This document shows positions 28,606 through 37,808 of a stretch of 64,000 nt of DNA, one piece after another (position 1 is the first letter of the stretch; each line of letters starts with the position of its first letter). Below the pieces are notes generated by a model. That model searched no databases, was not told the DNA's origin, and saw only the letters and a program-made list of their open reading frames with translations. A program made the position numbers and the translations under genes. This DNA is from JAFDWI01 sp963764215 (GTDB lineage: Bacteria; Actinomycetota; Acidimicrobiia; Acidimicrobiales; Iamiaceae): NCBI GenBank assembly GCA_963764215.1, contig CAVXRS010000006.1, positions 264,793-328,792 on the forward strand, read 5' to 3'.

Positions 28606-29054
28606 TCAGGCGCCGAAACGACCTCGACGGTGACCGGGAACTCGACGTCGCGTGCAGCTTCGCGGGCACCATGTGGGTGCCGAGCGTCTTGATCGGCTCG
28701 TCGAGGTGCAGCTTGTGCGGATCGATCTCGATGCCCGTCTGGGCCGCGATCGCCTCGGCGATCTCGGACGTGGTGACCGACCCGAAGAGGCGGTCGCCCG
28801 CTCCGGTCTTGGCGGTGACGGTGATCGTGGTGGGCACCAGCGTCTTGGCGACGTCCTCGGCCGCAGTGCGGGCCGCGGCGTCGCTTGAGCTCGCGTGAGC
28901 GACGCATGGCCTCGGCCTGGGCGTGCACGCCGGTCGACGCCTTGAAGGCGCGGCCCTTGGGCAGCAGGAAGTTGCGGGCGTAGCCGTCGGCGACCGTGAC
29001 CAGGTCGCCCTTCTTGCCGACGCCGTCGACGTCGTCGCGCAGGATCAGCTCCAG
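28606..29054 (-). CDS. rplI: 50S ribosomal protein L9 (frameshifts)
   Basis: L9 binds 23S rRNA with its N-terminal domain and reaches out of the ribosome through a long helix. The frame begins LELILRDDVDGVGKKGDLVTVADGY, then ARNFLLPKGRAFKAS, followed by the central helix and the C-terminal domain TITVTAKTGAGDRLFGSVTTSEI, DPHKLHLDEPIKTLGTHMVPAKLH and VEFPVTVEVVSA. The first codon in the assembly is CTG at 29054, directly after the rpsR stop; an ATG was probably lost to an indel. Frame changes lie near 28880 and 28640. The exact stop is uncertain by a few codons. It sits between rpsR and the DnaA-box region. Confidence 0.9.
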
Positions 29055-29497
29055 TCAGTCCTCGCCTCCGTCGTCGGTCGGCGTCGCGAAGGCCTCGGTG
29101 AGCTCGGCGTCGGTCATCGTCTCGTTCTCGGGCTCGACTTCGTCCCCACCGGGCGGCGGCGCCGACGGCGTCGGGCGGCGGTCCTTCGGCCCGACCGCCG
29201 CGGTCGACCACGTTCGCCACGGTTGGAGCGCTGCTGGGTGACCCGGTTGGTGTAGGGCAGCAGCGCCATCTCGCGGGCGTTCTTGATGGCCATGGCGACC
29301 GCAGCCTGCTGCTGGGAGTCGTTGCCGGTGACCCGACGGGCGCGGATCTTGGCCCGGTCCGAGGTGAAGCGCGGAGCAGGTTCACGTCCTTGTAGTCGAC
29401 GTACTCGACCTTCTCGGAGGTGAGGATGCTCACCTTCTTCTTGGCGCGCCGGGATTGTCCTTGTTCTTGCCGCGCAGCTTGGCGCCTTCCCTGCCAT
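29055..29497 (-). CDS. rpsR: 30S ribosomal protein S18 with long C-terminal tail (frameshifts)
   Basis: S18 lies on the platform of the 30S subunit next to S6. From ATG 29497, across two early frame changes (near 29450 and 29375), the protein reads SILTSEKVEYVDYKDVNLL, then RRFTSDRAKIRARRVTGND, QQQAAVAMAIKNAREMALL and PYTNRVTQQRS. Normal S18 stops close to here. In this assembly the frame, after one more indel near 29190, continues about 45 residues through a Pro-rich stretch to GGDEVEPENETMTDAELTEAF and ends GGED. An in-frame early stop at 29114 is the alternative if no indel exists. rplI starts immediately after. Confidence 0.88.
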
Positions 29498-29509
29498 CAG
29501 AACGGCTCC

Positions 29510-29969
29510 TCATTGGTGTTCCAGCTCGGCACCCGAGGAGCCTGGTTCTCGACCCGCCGGGGACTTGCCGGACCCACCGGAGCTGCGGGAACGCGCACCG
29601 TCGCGGCGCTCGTTCTTGCTGACCTCGGCGGTCGCCCAGCGCAGGCTGGGGGCGACGTCGTCGGCGACGATCTCGACCTTGGAGCGCTTGTCGCCCTGGT
29701 CGGTCTGCCACGAGCGCTGCTCGAGGCGTCCGGTGACCACCACCCGCGGCCCCGCGGCCCAGCGACCCGACACGTTCTCGGCGAGCTGTGCCCAGCACTT
29801 GATGTCGAAGAACGACGTCTGTTCCTCCCATTCCTGGGTGGAGCGGTTCTGCCAGCGGCGGTTGACGGCCACGCCGAAGGACGCGACGGCCTGGCCGCTG
29901 ACGGGGTGAAGCGCAGCTCCGGGTCGCGGGTGATGTTGCCGACGATGGTGACGGTGTTGTCCTGGCCAT
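29510..29969 (-). CDS. ssb: Single-stranded DNA-binding protein (frameshifts)
   Basis: SSB coats single-stranded DNA in replication and repair. The OB fold reads QDNTVTIVGNITRDPELRFTP, VAVNRRWQNRSTQEWEEQTSFFDIKCW, and AGPRVVVTGRLEQRSWQTDQGDKRSKVEIVADDVAPSLRWATAEV. The assembled start ATG 29969 is followed at once by a one-base shift (ATGGCCAGG), and a second shift lies near 29890. A good ribosome site AGGAGG lies nine bases before the ATG. The assembled C-terminus lacks the acidic DDDIPF-type tip of typical SSBs and ends GAELEHQ, probably because of another indel near 29530 rather than real loss. rpsR follows after 12 bp. Confidence 0.9.
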
Positions 29970-30352
29970 GGATGCCACCTCCTCTGCTCGGCGGTCGGCC
30001 GACTCTTCGGCGCCGCCGGGGTTGCCTCGACGTCGTCGAAGAGCCCACGGCGGTTCAGCCTCGTGGTCGGGCAGTCGGATGAGCTTGTGGCGGATCACTT
30101 CGTCCGCGATGCGCAGGTTGCGTTCCAGCGCGTCGAGCGCGCCCGGCTCGGCGAGGATCTCGAAGACCAGGTAGATGCCCTCGGTCTTCTTGTTGATCTC
30201 GTAGGCGAAGCGACGACTTGACCCCACTTGTCGACCGAGGCGATCGTGCCTCCGGCGTCGGTGACCTCTTGGTCAGTGGAGTTCACCAGGTGTGACACCT
30301 CGGATTCGGACAGCTCGCCGTCCGCGATGATCATGATTTCATAGGCCCGCAT
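29970..30352 (-). CDS. rpsF: 30S ribosomal protein S6 (frameshift)
   Basis: S6 binds 16S rRNA together with S18. ATG 30352 (MRAYEIMIIADGELSESEVS) has a strong ribosome site GGGAGGTG ten bases upstream and is preferred over the in-frame ATG 30364. The body reads VNSTDQEVTDAGGTIASVDKWG, then, after a frame change near 30220, RRFAYEINKKTEGIYLVFEIL and LERNLRIADEVIRHKLIRLPD. The true stop cannot be placed: no frame gives a clean end before ssb, so the C-terminal boundary is approximate. It is the first gene of the rpsF-ssb-rpsR-rplI-dnaB group. Confidence 0.88.
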
Positions 30353-30502
30353 GACGAGCGGCACCTCCCTGTGGACCCGGCGTGCAGCCGGGGCCCCGCA
30401 CGGTGCGGAGCAGGGTCTGTGGCGACCGTGAAAGGCTAGACGCTGGGTGGGTTGGATTCCACATCGCCCATCACGATCGCAGTCGGGTGGGACATTTTCG
30501 CG

Positions 30503-32838
30503 TCAGGACAGAGACCCGGTCCGGCGCGCCGCCTCGACCACCAGACGCTGCTCGGCGACGCCCACCGCGGCGCGGGCCCGATCGACCGCACTCGGGTCGA
30601 CCGAGATCGAGTCGATGCCGGCACGCACCAGGTGCTCCGCGAACGCAGGCCGGTTCGAGGGGGCCTGCCCGCACAGCGACGCGGTGATGCCCGCATCGTG
30701 TGATGCGGCGATGATCCGGCGGATCGCGTCGAGAACGGCGTCGTCGGACTCGTCGAAGAGCGCCGCGCAGGTCTCGGAGTCGCGGTCGACGCCGAGCATG
30801 AGCTGCGTGAGGTCGTTGGACCCGATGGACACCCCGTCGATCCCCATCGCCGCGTACTCCGGGATCCGGTAGACGACGGAAGGAACCTCGGCCATCACCC
30901 AGCGGTGCAGGCCGCGTTGGGCGCCCAGCGGACTGGCGTCGACCGCCTCCAGGCAGGCTTCCAGCTCCCAGCGGGTGCGCACGAACGGGATCATCAGGTG
31001 GAGGTTCGGGGTCTCCTCGCGCACCCGGGCCAGCAGCTCCAGCTCGAGCGCGAACAGGTCGGGCTCCCGCACGTACCGGTAGCAGCCCCGGTAACCGATC
31101 ATCGGGTTGTGCTCGACGGGCTCGAAACGCTCGCCGCCCTCGAGGCCGCGGAACTCGTTCGTGCGGAAGTCGATGGTCCGGTAGACGACCGGGCGCGGTG
31201 CGAATGCCCGCGTGATCCGCAGCAGCGACTCCGACATCCGCTCGAGGAACTCGCCCTGCTCGCCCCGCTCCAACAGCGCGGCGGATGAACCCCGCCCAGC
31301 GCGTCGGTGACCAGGAACTCCGCCCGGAGCAGCCCGACACCGTCGACGGGCTGTTGTGCCACCTGCTCGGCGCGGTCGGCCATCGCGAGGTTCACGTAGA
31401 TGCGGGTGGCCAACGGCTGGACCGGCGCCGGCGCGGCAGGCGCCGAGGCGCGTGCCGGTACGGCCAACGACGTCGACGCGGCCACCGTCCCCTCGGTGAC
31501 CACCCCCGCACGCCCGTCCACGGTCACGACTTCCCCGTCGCGCAACGTCGTCGTCGCGGTCCGCGCCCCCACCACACAGGGAACCCCGAGCTCGCGGGCG
31601 ACGATCGCGGCGTGGCACGTCATGCCGCCACCGTCGGTCACGATGGCGACCGCACGCCGGAGCGTCGGAACCCAGTCGGGGTTCGTCAGCGGCGCCACGA
31701 GCACCTCGCCCTCGAGCAGCTGGTCGCCCTGTTCCGGGGAAGCGAGCACCCGGACAGGGCCGGTGGCCGTGCCCGATGAAGCCGCCAACCCGCGCAGCAG
31801 CGTCCGCCCCGGCGCGCCGGTCGGGGCCGTGGCGTCGTCAGCAGCGCTCGGGCCACCAGGAGCTGTGGACGAATCCTGCCCGGACGTCAACGTGGTGATC
31901 GGCCGGGTCTGGACGAGATACATCCGACCGTCCGCGTACGACCATTCCATGTCCTGTGGCGTGCCGTAGTGCTCCTCCACCTGCTTGCCGAGGCGGGCGA
32001 GCCCCAGCACCTCGTCGTCGGTGAGCACCCGACGTTGCGCCGCGTCGCCGTCCAGCTCGACCCGCGCCACCGTGCCGTCGGGTGCGGCGAGCAGCTGGTG
32101 GTCCTTGTGCCCGACGCGGACCGTGACGAGGCGCGGGCCCTCCTTGTCGAGCACGTAGGTGTCGGGCTCGACCTCCCCGCCGACCACCACCTCGCCGAGG
32201 CCGAACGCGCCCTCGACGATGATACGGCTCCGGTCACCGGTGGACGGGTCGGCGGTGAACAGCACTCCCGCCCGTTCCGAGGCGACGAGCTGTTGCACCA
32301 CCACCGCGATGGCGGGTTCCTCGGTCAGTCCCTGGCTCGCCCGGTACGAGATGACCCGCGCCCCGTACAGGGAGGCCCAGCAGTCGACGAGACGCTGCAG
32401 CAGCGCCTCCGCGCCGACCACGTTCACGTAGGTCTCGTGCATGCCGGCGAACGATGTCCCGGCGGCGTCCTCGGCGGTGGCCGAGGAGCGGACGGCGACG
32501 GGCACGTCGTCGCCGAGGCGACGGTACGCCTCGAGCACCCGGTCCCACACGTCCTCCGCCACCTCCGCGCCGTGCACAAGGGCGCGCAGGCGGTCCGCCG
32601 ACGCGGCCAGGGCGCCCGGGTCACCCGGGTTGCGCGAGGCCTCGTCGAACGTCGCGCGCAGCTGTGCGCGGACCCCGGCCGCGTCCATCGAGCGGAGGTA
32701 GGCATCCGCGGTGACCACGAAGCCCGGCGGCACGGGCAGACCCGCCCGCGCGAGCTCGCCCAGGTTGGCCCCCTTGCCACCCACCACGGCGGCATCGCCC
32801 CTGCCCACCTCGTCGAACCAGGCCACGAACCTGCTCAT
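30503..32838 (-). CDS. ppsA: Phosphoenolpyruvate synthase (one frameshift)
   Basis: Converts pyruvate, ATP and water to PEP, AMP and phosphate. ATG 32838 begins MSRFVAWFDEVGRGDAAVVG followed by GGKGANLGELARAGLPVPPGF, the N-terminal ATP-binding domain. The phosphohistidine swivel domain has the catalytic histidine in DGGGMTCHAAIVARELGVP. The C-terminal TIM barrel has YRTIDFRTNEFRGLEGG, EHNPMIGYRGCYRYVREP, GIDGVSIGSNDLTQLMLGVDRD and the cysteine motif ASLCGQAPSN. The frame changes near 31275. About 778 codons, as expected. It is divergent from the PRTase-hydrolase gene, and the shared upstream region contains DevR-box-like sites, suggesting hypoxia or dormancy control. Confidence 0.94.
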
Positions 32839-32975
32839 CGGACCGGTCCGGTGCTCGTCGGTCCGTCCTGTGCGTGGTTGCGTTCGTCCATGGTCGTGCT
32901 CCTCGCATCGGCTCGCCGGGATCGTCCCGACCACATCGAGTGTGCGCGCCGGCGCGGCGGGAAGGGAAGGGGCGA

Positions 32976-33042
32976 AGGACCCTTTGCCGCAGGTCGTCAC
33001 TAGGTCGTCACTCGTCGGGCCCTGATCGGGACCTTCGGCCCT
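32976..33042. promoter_or_regulatory. Two DevR/DosR-box-like sites between ppsA and the PRTase-hydrolase gene
   Basis: GGGACCTTCGGCCCT (33028-33042) closely matches the pattern of mycobacterial DevR boxes (GGGAC..N..GGCCC type) and lies 61 bp before the ATG at 33104. A weaker copy, AGGACCCTTTGCCGC, lies at 32976-32990, towards ppsA. A third copy precedes the alcohol dehydrogenase gene at 35813. A DevR-like regulator is not visible in the window. Confidence 0.5.
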
Positions 33043-33103
33043 GCCGACACCCCGCCTCGGCGACCCATGATGAAAACCCGGAGCCGAGCGCCCGGAGGCG
33101 CCC

Positions 33104-34475
33104 ATGAACCCGTGGCACAGCAGAGCTGCACCGCCCGAGCTTCCCTTCGCGGACCGCGTCGACGCCGGGCGTCGGCTTGCCGCTCTGCTCGAGGACCTGC
33201 GGGACACCGACCCGGTCGTGCTGGGGCTGCCCCGGGGCGGGGTCCCCGTGGCCGCCGAGGTCGCCGCGGCGCTGCACGCCCCGCTCGACGTGATCGTGGT
33301 GCGCAAGCTCGGCGTCCCCTTCCAGCCCGAGCTGGCCATGGGCGCGATCGGCGAGGGCGGCGCCCGCATCCTGGACGACGACCTGGTGGCGCGCGCCCAG
33401 GTCACCGACGACGAACTGCGCGTCGTCGAGGAACGCGAGCGACGCGTCCTCGAGACGCGGCACGGCCCAACTCCGGCGCGGCCGACGCCGGATCGACCTG
33501 GAAGGCCGCACCGTCGTCATCGTGGACGACGGCATCGCCACCGGCGCCACCGCGCGCGTGGCCTGCACCGTGGCGCGCCAGTTGGGCGCAACCCGGGTGA
33601 TCCTGGCGGCACCGGTCGCCCCCGCCGACGCGGCCGGGCGCCTGCCCGAGGCCGACGAGTTGGTCTGCGTCGCGCAGCCCCGCCAGTTCGTCGCCGTCGG
33701 GCCCAACTACCGCGACTTCCGACCGACCAGCGACGAAGAGGTGATCGTGCTCCTCGACGAGGCGGCCCGTCGCCACGCCGGCTCGATTGCGCTGGGAGAC
33801 GTCCCGGACTGCGATCTCGATGTCGACATCCCCGTCGGCGAGGTCACCCTCGCCGGCCATCTCCACCTGCCCGAGCCCGCACGGGGAGTGGTGCTCTTCG
33901 CGCACGGCAGTGGCAGCAGCCGTCACAGCCCCCGCAACCGCTTCACCGCCTCGGTGCTGGAGCGCGCCGGCCTGGGCACGCTGCTGCTCGACCTGCTGAC
34001 CCCCGACGAGGAGCGTGACCGCGCCAACGTGTTCGACATCCCGCTGCTGGCGAGCCGCCTCGCCGCCGCGACCCGCTGGCTCGTCGCCCGCCCCGACGCG
34101 GCGGGCTGCCGCGTCGGCTACTTCGGGGCGAGCACGGGCGGCGGAGCCGCGCTGTGGGCTGCGGCCGATGTGGGCGACGAGGTGGCCGCGGTGGTTTCCC
34201 GGGGCGGCCGACCCGACCTGGCGGGCCCACGCCTGGCCGAAGTCCGGGCACCGACGCTGCTGATCGTCGGCAGCCGGGACGACGCCGTGCTGGAGTTGAA
34301 CCGGACGGCCATGGGCGAGCTGCGCTGCGCCCACGAGCTCCACATCGTGGAGGGCGCGACGCACCTCTTCGAGGAGTCGGGCACCCTCGCCGAGGTGGCG
34401 ATCGTCGCCGCGGACTGGTTCACCCGGTACCTGCTCGACCCTGCCACCGCGACGAGCGGGGAGGTGAGGACATGA
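33104..34475 (+). CDS. Phosphoribosyltransferase fused to dienelactone-hydrolase-like domain (one frameshift)
   Basis: The N-terminal ~215 residues form a PRTase-type I domain: VVLGLPRGGVPVAAEVAAAL, DVIVVRKLGVPFQPELAMGA and the PRPP loop TVVIVDDGIATGATARVA. The C-terminal half is an alpha/beta hydrolase of the dienelactone hydrolase type: GVVLFAHGSGSSRHSPRNR, GYFGASTGGGAALWAA with the nucleophile in G-x-S/T-x-G form, LIVGSRDDAVLELN and a late EGATHLFEE. A frameshift lies near 33470. The same fusion is known in mycobacteria near dormancy genes. ATG 33104 follows a GGAGG site. The next gene overlaps the stop as ATGA. Substrates of both domains are unknown. Confidence 0.88.
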
Positions 34476-35791
34476 GCGGACCGCGGCGTCGGCCGAGCGG
34501 CGGTGAGATCGAGGCGGAGATCACCTCGCTGGGCCGACCGTTGGACGACCCCTCGGACCTCGAGGTGCTGGTCGAAACGGTCGGCGGCGCCCGCACGGTG
34601 TGCATCGGTGAGGCGTCGCACGGCACCCATGAGTACTACTGGTGGCGGGCCCAACTCAGCCGCCGCCTCATCGAGGAGCACGGTTTCACCTGGATCGGCG
34701 TCGAGGGGGACTGGCCGGACTGCTGGCGGCTCAATCGCTGGGTCCGGGGCCTGGGGGACGAAGATCTCGACGCCTTCGAGCTGCTCTCCCTCTTCGAGCG
34801 TTGGCCCACCTGGATGTGGGCGAACCGGGAGGTCGCGGAGTTCCTCACCTGGCTGCGGGAGCACAACGGAACCAGTCCGCCGGACCAACAGGTGGGGTTC
34901 TACGGGCTCGACGTCTACTCCCTGTGGGATTCGCTGCGCGTCATCCGCTCCTGGCTCGAAGAGCACGCCCCCGACGCCCTCGCCGCGGCGCACGAGGCGT
35001 GGCGTTGCTTCGCTCCGTACGGCGAGGACCCGCACGAGTACGCCTGGAGCACCCGCCTGGTGCCCGAGTCCTGCGAGACCGACGTGGTGCGGCTGCTCGT
35101 CGAGGTGCGACGACGCACCCGGGGCCTGGCCACGGGCGACGAGGACGCCTTCGATGCGGCACAGAACGCCGAGGTCGTCGCCGGCGCGGAGCGGTACTAC
35201 CGGACGATGGTCCGGGGTGACCGCGCGTCGTGGAACGTCCGGGACCACCACATGGCCGACACCGTCGAGCGCCTGTCCCGGCACCTGGGCCCGCGCTCGA
35301 AAGGTCTCGTGTGGGAGCACAACACCCACGTCGGCGACGCCCGGGCGACCGACATGGCCCGCGACGGCCTGGTCAACGTGGGTCAGCTCCTGCGGGAGCG
35401 CCACGGTGACGCGGTGCGGCTCGTCGGTTTCGCCTCCCACCACGGCTCGGTGCTGGCGGCCGCGGCGTGGGGTGCGCCCGAGCGCGTCCTTCCCCTGCCC
35501 CCGGCCCGGCCCGACACCCACGAGGATCTGCTCCACCGTGCCCTCGGGGAGTCGTCGGTGCTGGTGTTCGGCGCCGACCGCTCGGGCCCGTGGCTGTCGA
35601 CGTGGCTCGGCCATCGGGCCGTCGGCGTCGTCTACCAACCCCGGCGCGAAGCAGGGAACTACGTTCCCACCAGGATGGGCGGACGCTACGACGCGCTGCT
35701 CTGGTTCGAACGCACCGATGCGCTCTTCCCGTTGCACCACGAGCGACGACCGACCGAACCGGAACTCGAGACGGAGCCCACCGGCTTCTGA
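34472..35791 (+). CDS. Erythromycin-esterase-like protein
   Basis: 439 residues, intact frame, ATG 34472 overlapping the previous stop. Features of the erythromycin esterase (Ere/succinoglycan biosynthesis) family: CIGEASHGTHEYYWWRAQLSRRLIEE with the catalytic E and H, WIGVEGDWPDCWRLNRWVRG, GFYGLDVYSLWDSL, KGLVWEHNTHVGDARATDM and VRLVGFASHHGSVLAAAAWG. In mycobacteria this domain occurs in a DosR-regulon protein next to PfkB, fused to a PRTase domain. Here the PRTase and esterase-like domains are on adjacent overlapping genes. True macrolide hydrolysis is uncertain: most actinobacterial members have no proven resistance role. Confidence 0.9.
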   Translation: MSGPRRRPSGGEIEAEITSLGRPLDDPSDLEVLVETVGGARTVCIGEASHGTHEYYWWRAQLSRRLIEEHGFTWIGVEGDWPDCWRLNRWVRGLGDEDLDAFELLSLFERWPTWMWANREVAEFLTWLREHNGTSPPDQQVGFYGLDVYSLWDSLRVIRSWLEEHAPDALAAAHEAWRCFAPYGEDPHEYAWSTRLVPESCETDVVRLLVEVRRRTRGLATGDEDAFDAAQNAEVVAGAERYYRTMVRGDRASWNVRDHHMADTVERLSRHLGPRSKGLVWEHNTHVGDARATDMARDGLVNVGQLLRERHGDAVRLVGFASHHGSVLAAAAWGAPERVLPLPPARPDTHEDLLHRALGESSVLVFGADRSGPWLSTWLGHRAVGVVYQPRREAGNYVPTRMGGRYDALLWFERTDALFPLHHERRPTEPELETEPTGF

Positions 35792-35812
35792 GCCGACGGC
35801 CGGTTCACGAAG

Positions 35813-35827
35813 AGGACCAACGGCCCT
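35813..35827 (+). promoter_or_regulatory. DevR-box-like site upstream of the alcohol dehydrogenase
   Basis: AGGACCAACGGCCCT lies 56 bp before the ATG at 35884 and matches the site at 33028 in 12 of 15 positions, keeping both conserved half sites (GGACC and GGCCCT). It falls in the only real gap in this gene string, so the alcohol dehydrogenase, hydrolase and PfkB genes could form a second transcript under the same control. Confidence 0.5.
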
Positions 35828-35883
35828 GGCATGCGCCCGGCAGGCGTCGCATCCTGGTACCAGTCCACGAGGAGGTCACCACC

Positions 35884-36921
35884 ATGCAAGCGCTACGAAT
35901 GACCGGTTGGCACCACGACCCGGAGCTGCAGGAGGTCCCCGAGCCCGATCCCGGGCCCGGTGAGGTGGTGATCGCGATCGGTGGTGCCGGCGCGTGCCAC
36001 TCCGACCTCCACGTGCTCTACGAGTTCCCGGAGGGAACGATGCCCTGGACCCTGCCGATGACCATCGGTCACGAGAACGCCGGCTGGGTGCACGCCCTCG
36101 GCGCCGGAGTCACCGAGGTGGAGGTCGGCCAGGCCGTCGCCGTGTACGGGCCCTGGGGTTGCGGGCGCTGCCATGCGTGTGCCGAAGGCCACGAGAACTA
36201 CTGCCGCAACATGACGTTGGGCGCGCCCGTCGGCGGCCTCGGCGCAGACGGCGGGATGGCCGAGCTGATGCTCGTCCCCCACGCCCGGCACCTGGTGCCG
36301 CTGCCCGACAACGTCGGGCCCGCGCTGGCCGCGCCGCTCACCGACGGCGCGCTCACCCCGTACCACGCCATGAACCGCGCCCGTCACCTGCTCGTGCCGG
36401 GCGCCACCGCGGTGGTGATCGGCATCGGCGGCCTCGGGCATCTCGCCGTGCAGCTCCTGCGCGCCACGAGCGGCTGCCAGGTCATCGGCGTCGACACCCG
36501 CGACGAGGCCTTGGCGCTGGCCACCGAGAGCGGCGCCGACCACGCCGTGCGCGCCGGTGAGGGCGCGGTGGCGGCGATCCGCGAGCTCACCCACGGCCGC
36601 GGCGCCGACGTCGTGCTCGACGTGGTCGGCAGCGACGCCACCCTCGCCACCGCGGCCCAGTCGGTCTCGGTGGAAGGCCACATCGGCCTGGTCGGCCTGG
36701 CCGGCGGTTCGCTGCCCGTGTCGCTCATGGGCATGCCCTTCGGCGTGAACGTCACGCCCACCTACTGGGGCACGGTTCCGGAGCTGCACGAGGTCCTGCA
36801 CCTGGCGGCCCGTGGCGACCTCACGTCCCACCTGAAGACCTACCCGCTCGAGCGGGCCGCCGACGCCTACGCGGCCCTTCGGGCCGGCGACGCCGTGGGC
36901 CGGGGTGTCGTGGTGCCATGA
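35884..36921 (+). CDS. Zinc-dependent alcohol dehydrogenase
   Basis: 345 residues, intact, from ATG 35884 with GAGGAGG upstream. The catalytic zinc ligands are in GGAGACHSDLHVLYE (Cys) and MTIGHENAGWVHALG (His-Glu). Structural zinc cysteines are in YGPWGCGRCHACAEGHENYC. The NAD(P) fold GIGGLGHLAVQLLRA is followed by VIGVDTRDEALALA. This is the medium-chain dehydrogenase family, most similar in feel to actinobacterial AdhP/AdhA-like NAD-dependent enzymes acting on primary or aromatic alcohols. A role in fermentative or redox balance under low oxygen would fit the neighbouring genes, but that is inference. It overlaps the hydrolase gene by 4 bp. Confidence 0.93.
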   Translation: MQALRMTGWHHDPELQEVPEPDPGPGEVVIAIGGAGACHSDLHVLYEFPEGTMPWTLPMTIGHENAGWVHALGAGVTEVEVGQAVAVYGPWGCGRCHACAEGHENYCRNMTLGAPVGGLGADGGMAELMLVPHARHLVPLPDNVGPALAAPLTDGALTPYHAMNRARHLLVPGATAVVIGIGGLGHLAVQLLRATSGCQVIGVDTRDEALALATESGADHAVRAGEGAVAAIRELTHGRGADVVLDVVGSDATLATAAQSVSVEGHIGLVGLAGGSLPVSLMGMPFGVNVTPTYWGTVPELHEVLHLAARGDLTSHLKTYPLERAADAYAALRAGDAVGRGVVVP

Positions 36922-37799
36922 GCGCCCGGCGGCACACCGGGCAGTTCACCCACGGTGGCCACGAGCTCGTCTACGACGTCTACGGCGACGACGGTCCGCT
37001 GGTCGTCTACCTCCATGGCCTGCTCCTCGACTCCGAGTCGAACCGGCCCCTTGCCGAAGAGCTCGCGGCGCTGGGCTGTCGGGTCGTGCTCCTCGACCTG
37101 CTCGGCCACGGCCGCAGCGCCAAGCCGCAACGCGCCACCGACTTCCGCATGGACGCCTACGCCGAGCAGGTCATGGCCCTGCTCGACGAACTCGGCGAGG
37201 AATCGGCGATCCTGGGGGGCATGTCGCTCGGCGCGAACGTGAGCCTGCTGGCCGCCGCCGAACACCCCGACCGGGTGCGCGGCCTGGTCATCGAGATGCC
37301 GGTGCTGGAGTGGGCGGTGCCCTCGGCAGCGCTGCTGTTCGTCCCGATGCTGCTCCTGGTCCACTACGGGCGCCCCGTGGCGAACCTGCTCGCCGGCGCC
37401 ATGCAACACGCCCCGTCGACACCGTTCACGATGGTCAACAGCGTCGCCCACGGAGCCGCGCTGCCACCGGACACGATGGCGGCGATCCTCCACGGCATCC
37501 TCGTCGGCCCGATCGGCCCGACGCTCGAGCAGCGCCAGGCCATCGAAGCGCCCGCACTCGTACTCGGCCACCGCCACGACCGGCTGCACCCCTTCGACGA
37601 TGCCCGCAACCTCGCGCACCAGTTGCCGAACGCCACGCTCGTGCAGGCGCAGTCGCCCCTCGAGCTGCGCCGCCGCCCCGACCGCCTGATGCACACGATC
37701 GCCGACTTCTTCCGGGCCCAGGGCTGGCACCTCACCACATCGGAGACTCCCGGCGAAGTGTCCACCGACGGACGGCGAGCCGCCGCCGCAGGACGGTAA
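36918..37799 (+). CDS. Alpha/beta hydrolase
   Basis: 293 residues from ATG 36918, overlapping the dehydrogenase stop as ATGA. Motifs: DGPLVVYLHGLLLDSESNR (oxyanion region), VVLLDLLGHGRSAKP, and the nucleophile elbow ILGGMSLGANVSLLAAAEHPDRVRG with serine in G-M-S-L-G. An acid in GHRHDRLHPFDDA is visible, but a clear catalytic histidine at the end is less obvious (RLMHTIADFF may supply it). An esterase or lipase-like role is likely; substrate unknown. Tight coupling to the dehydrogenase suggests they act together, for example on an ester and its released alcohol. Confidence 0.85.
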   Translation: MSARRHTGQFTHGGHELVYDVYGDDGPLVVYLHGLLLDSESNRPLAEELAALGCRVVLLDLLGHGRSAKPQRATDFRMDAYAEQVMALLDELGEESAILGGMSLGANVSLLAAAEHPDRVRGLVIEMPVLEWAVPSAALLFVPMLLLVHYGRPVANLLAGAMQHAPSTPFTMVNSVAHGAALPPDTMAAILHGILVGPIGPTLEQRQAIEAPALVLGHRHDRLHPFDDARNLAHQLPNATLVQAQSPLELRRRPDRLMHTIADFFRAQGWHLTTSETPGEVSTDGRRAAAAGR

Positions 37800-37808
37800 C
37801 GTCGCCCG

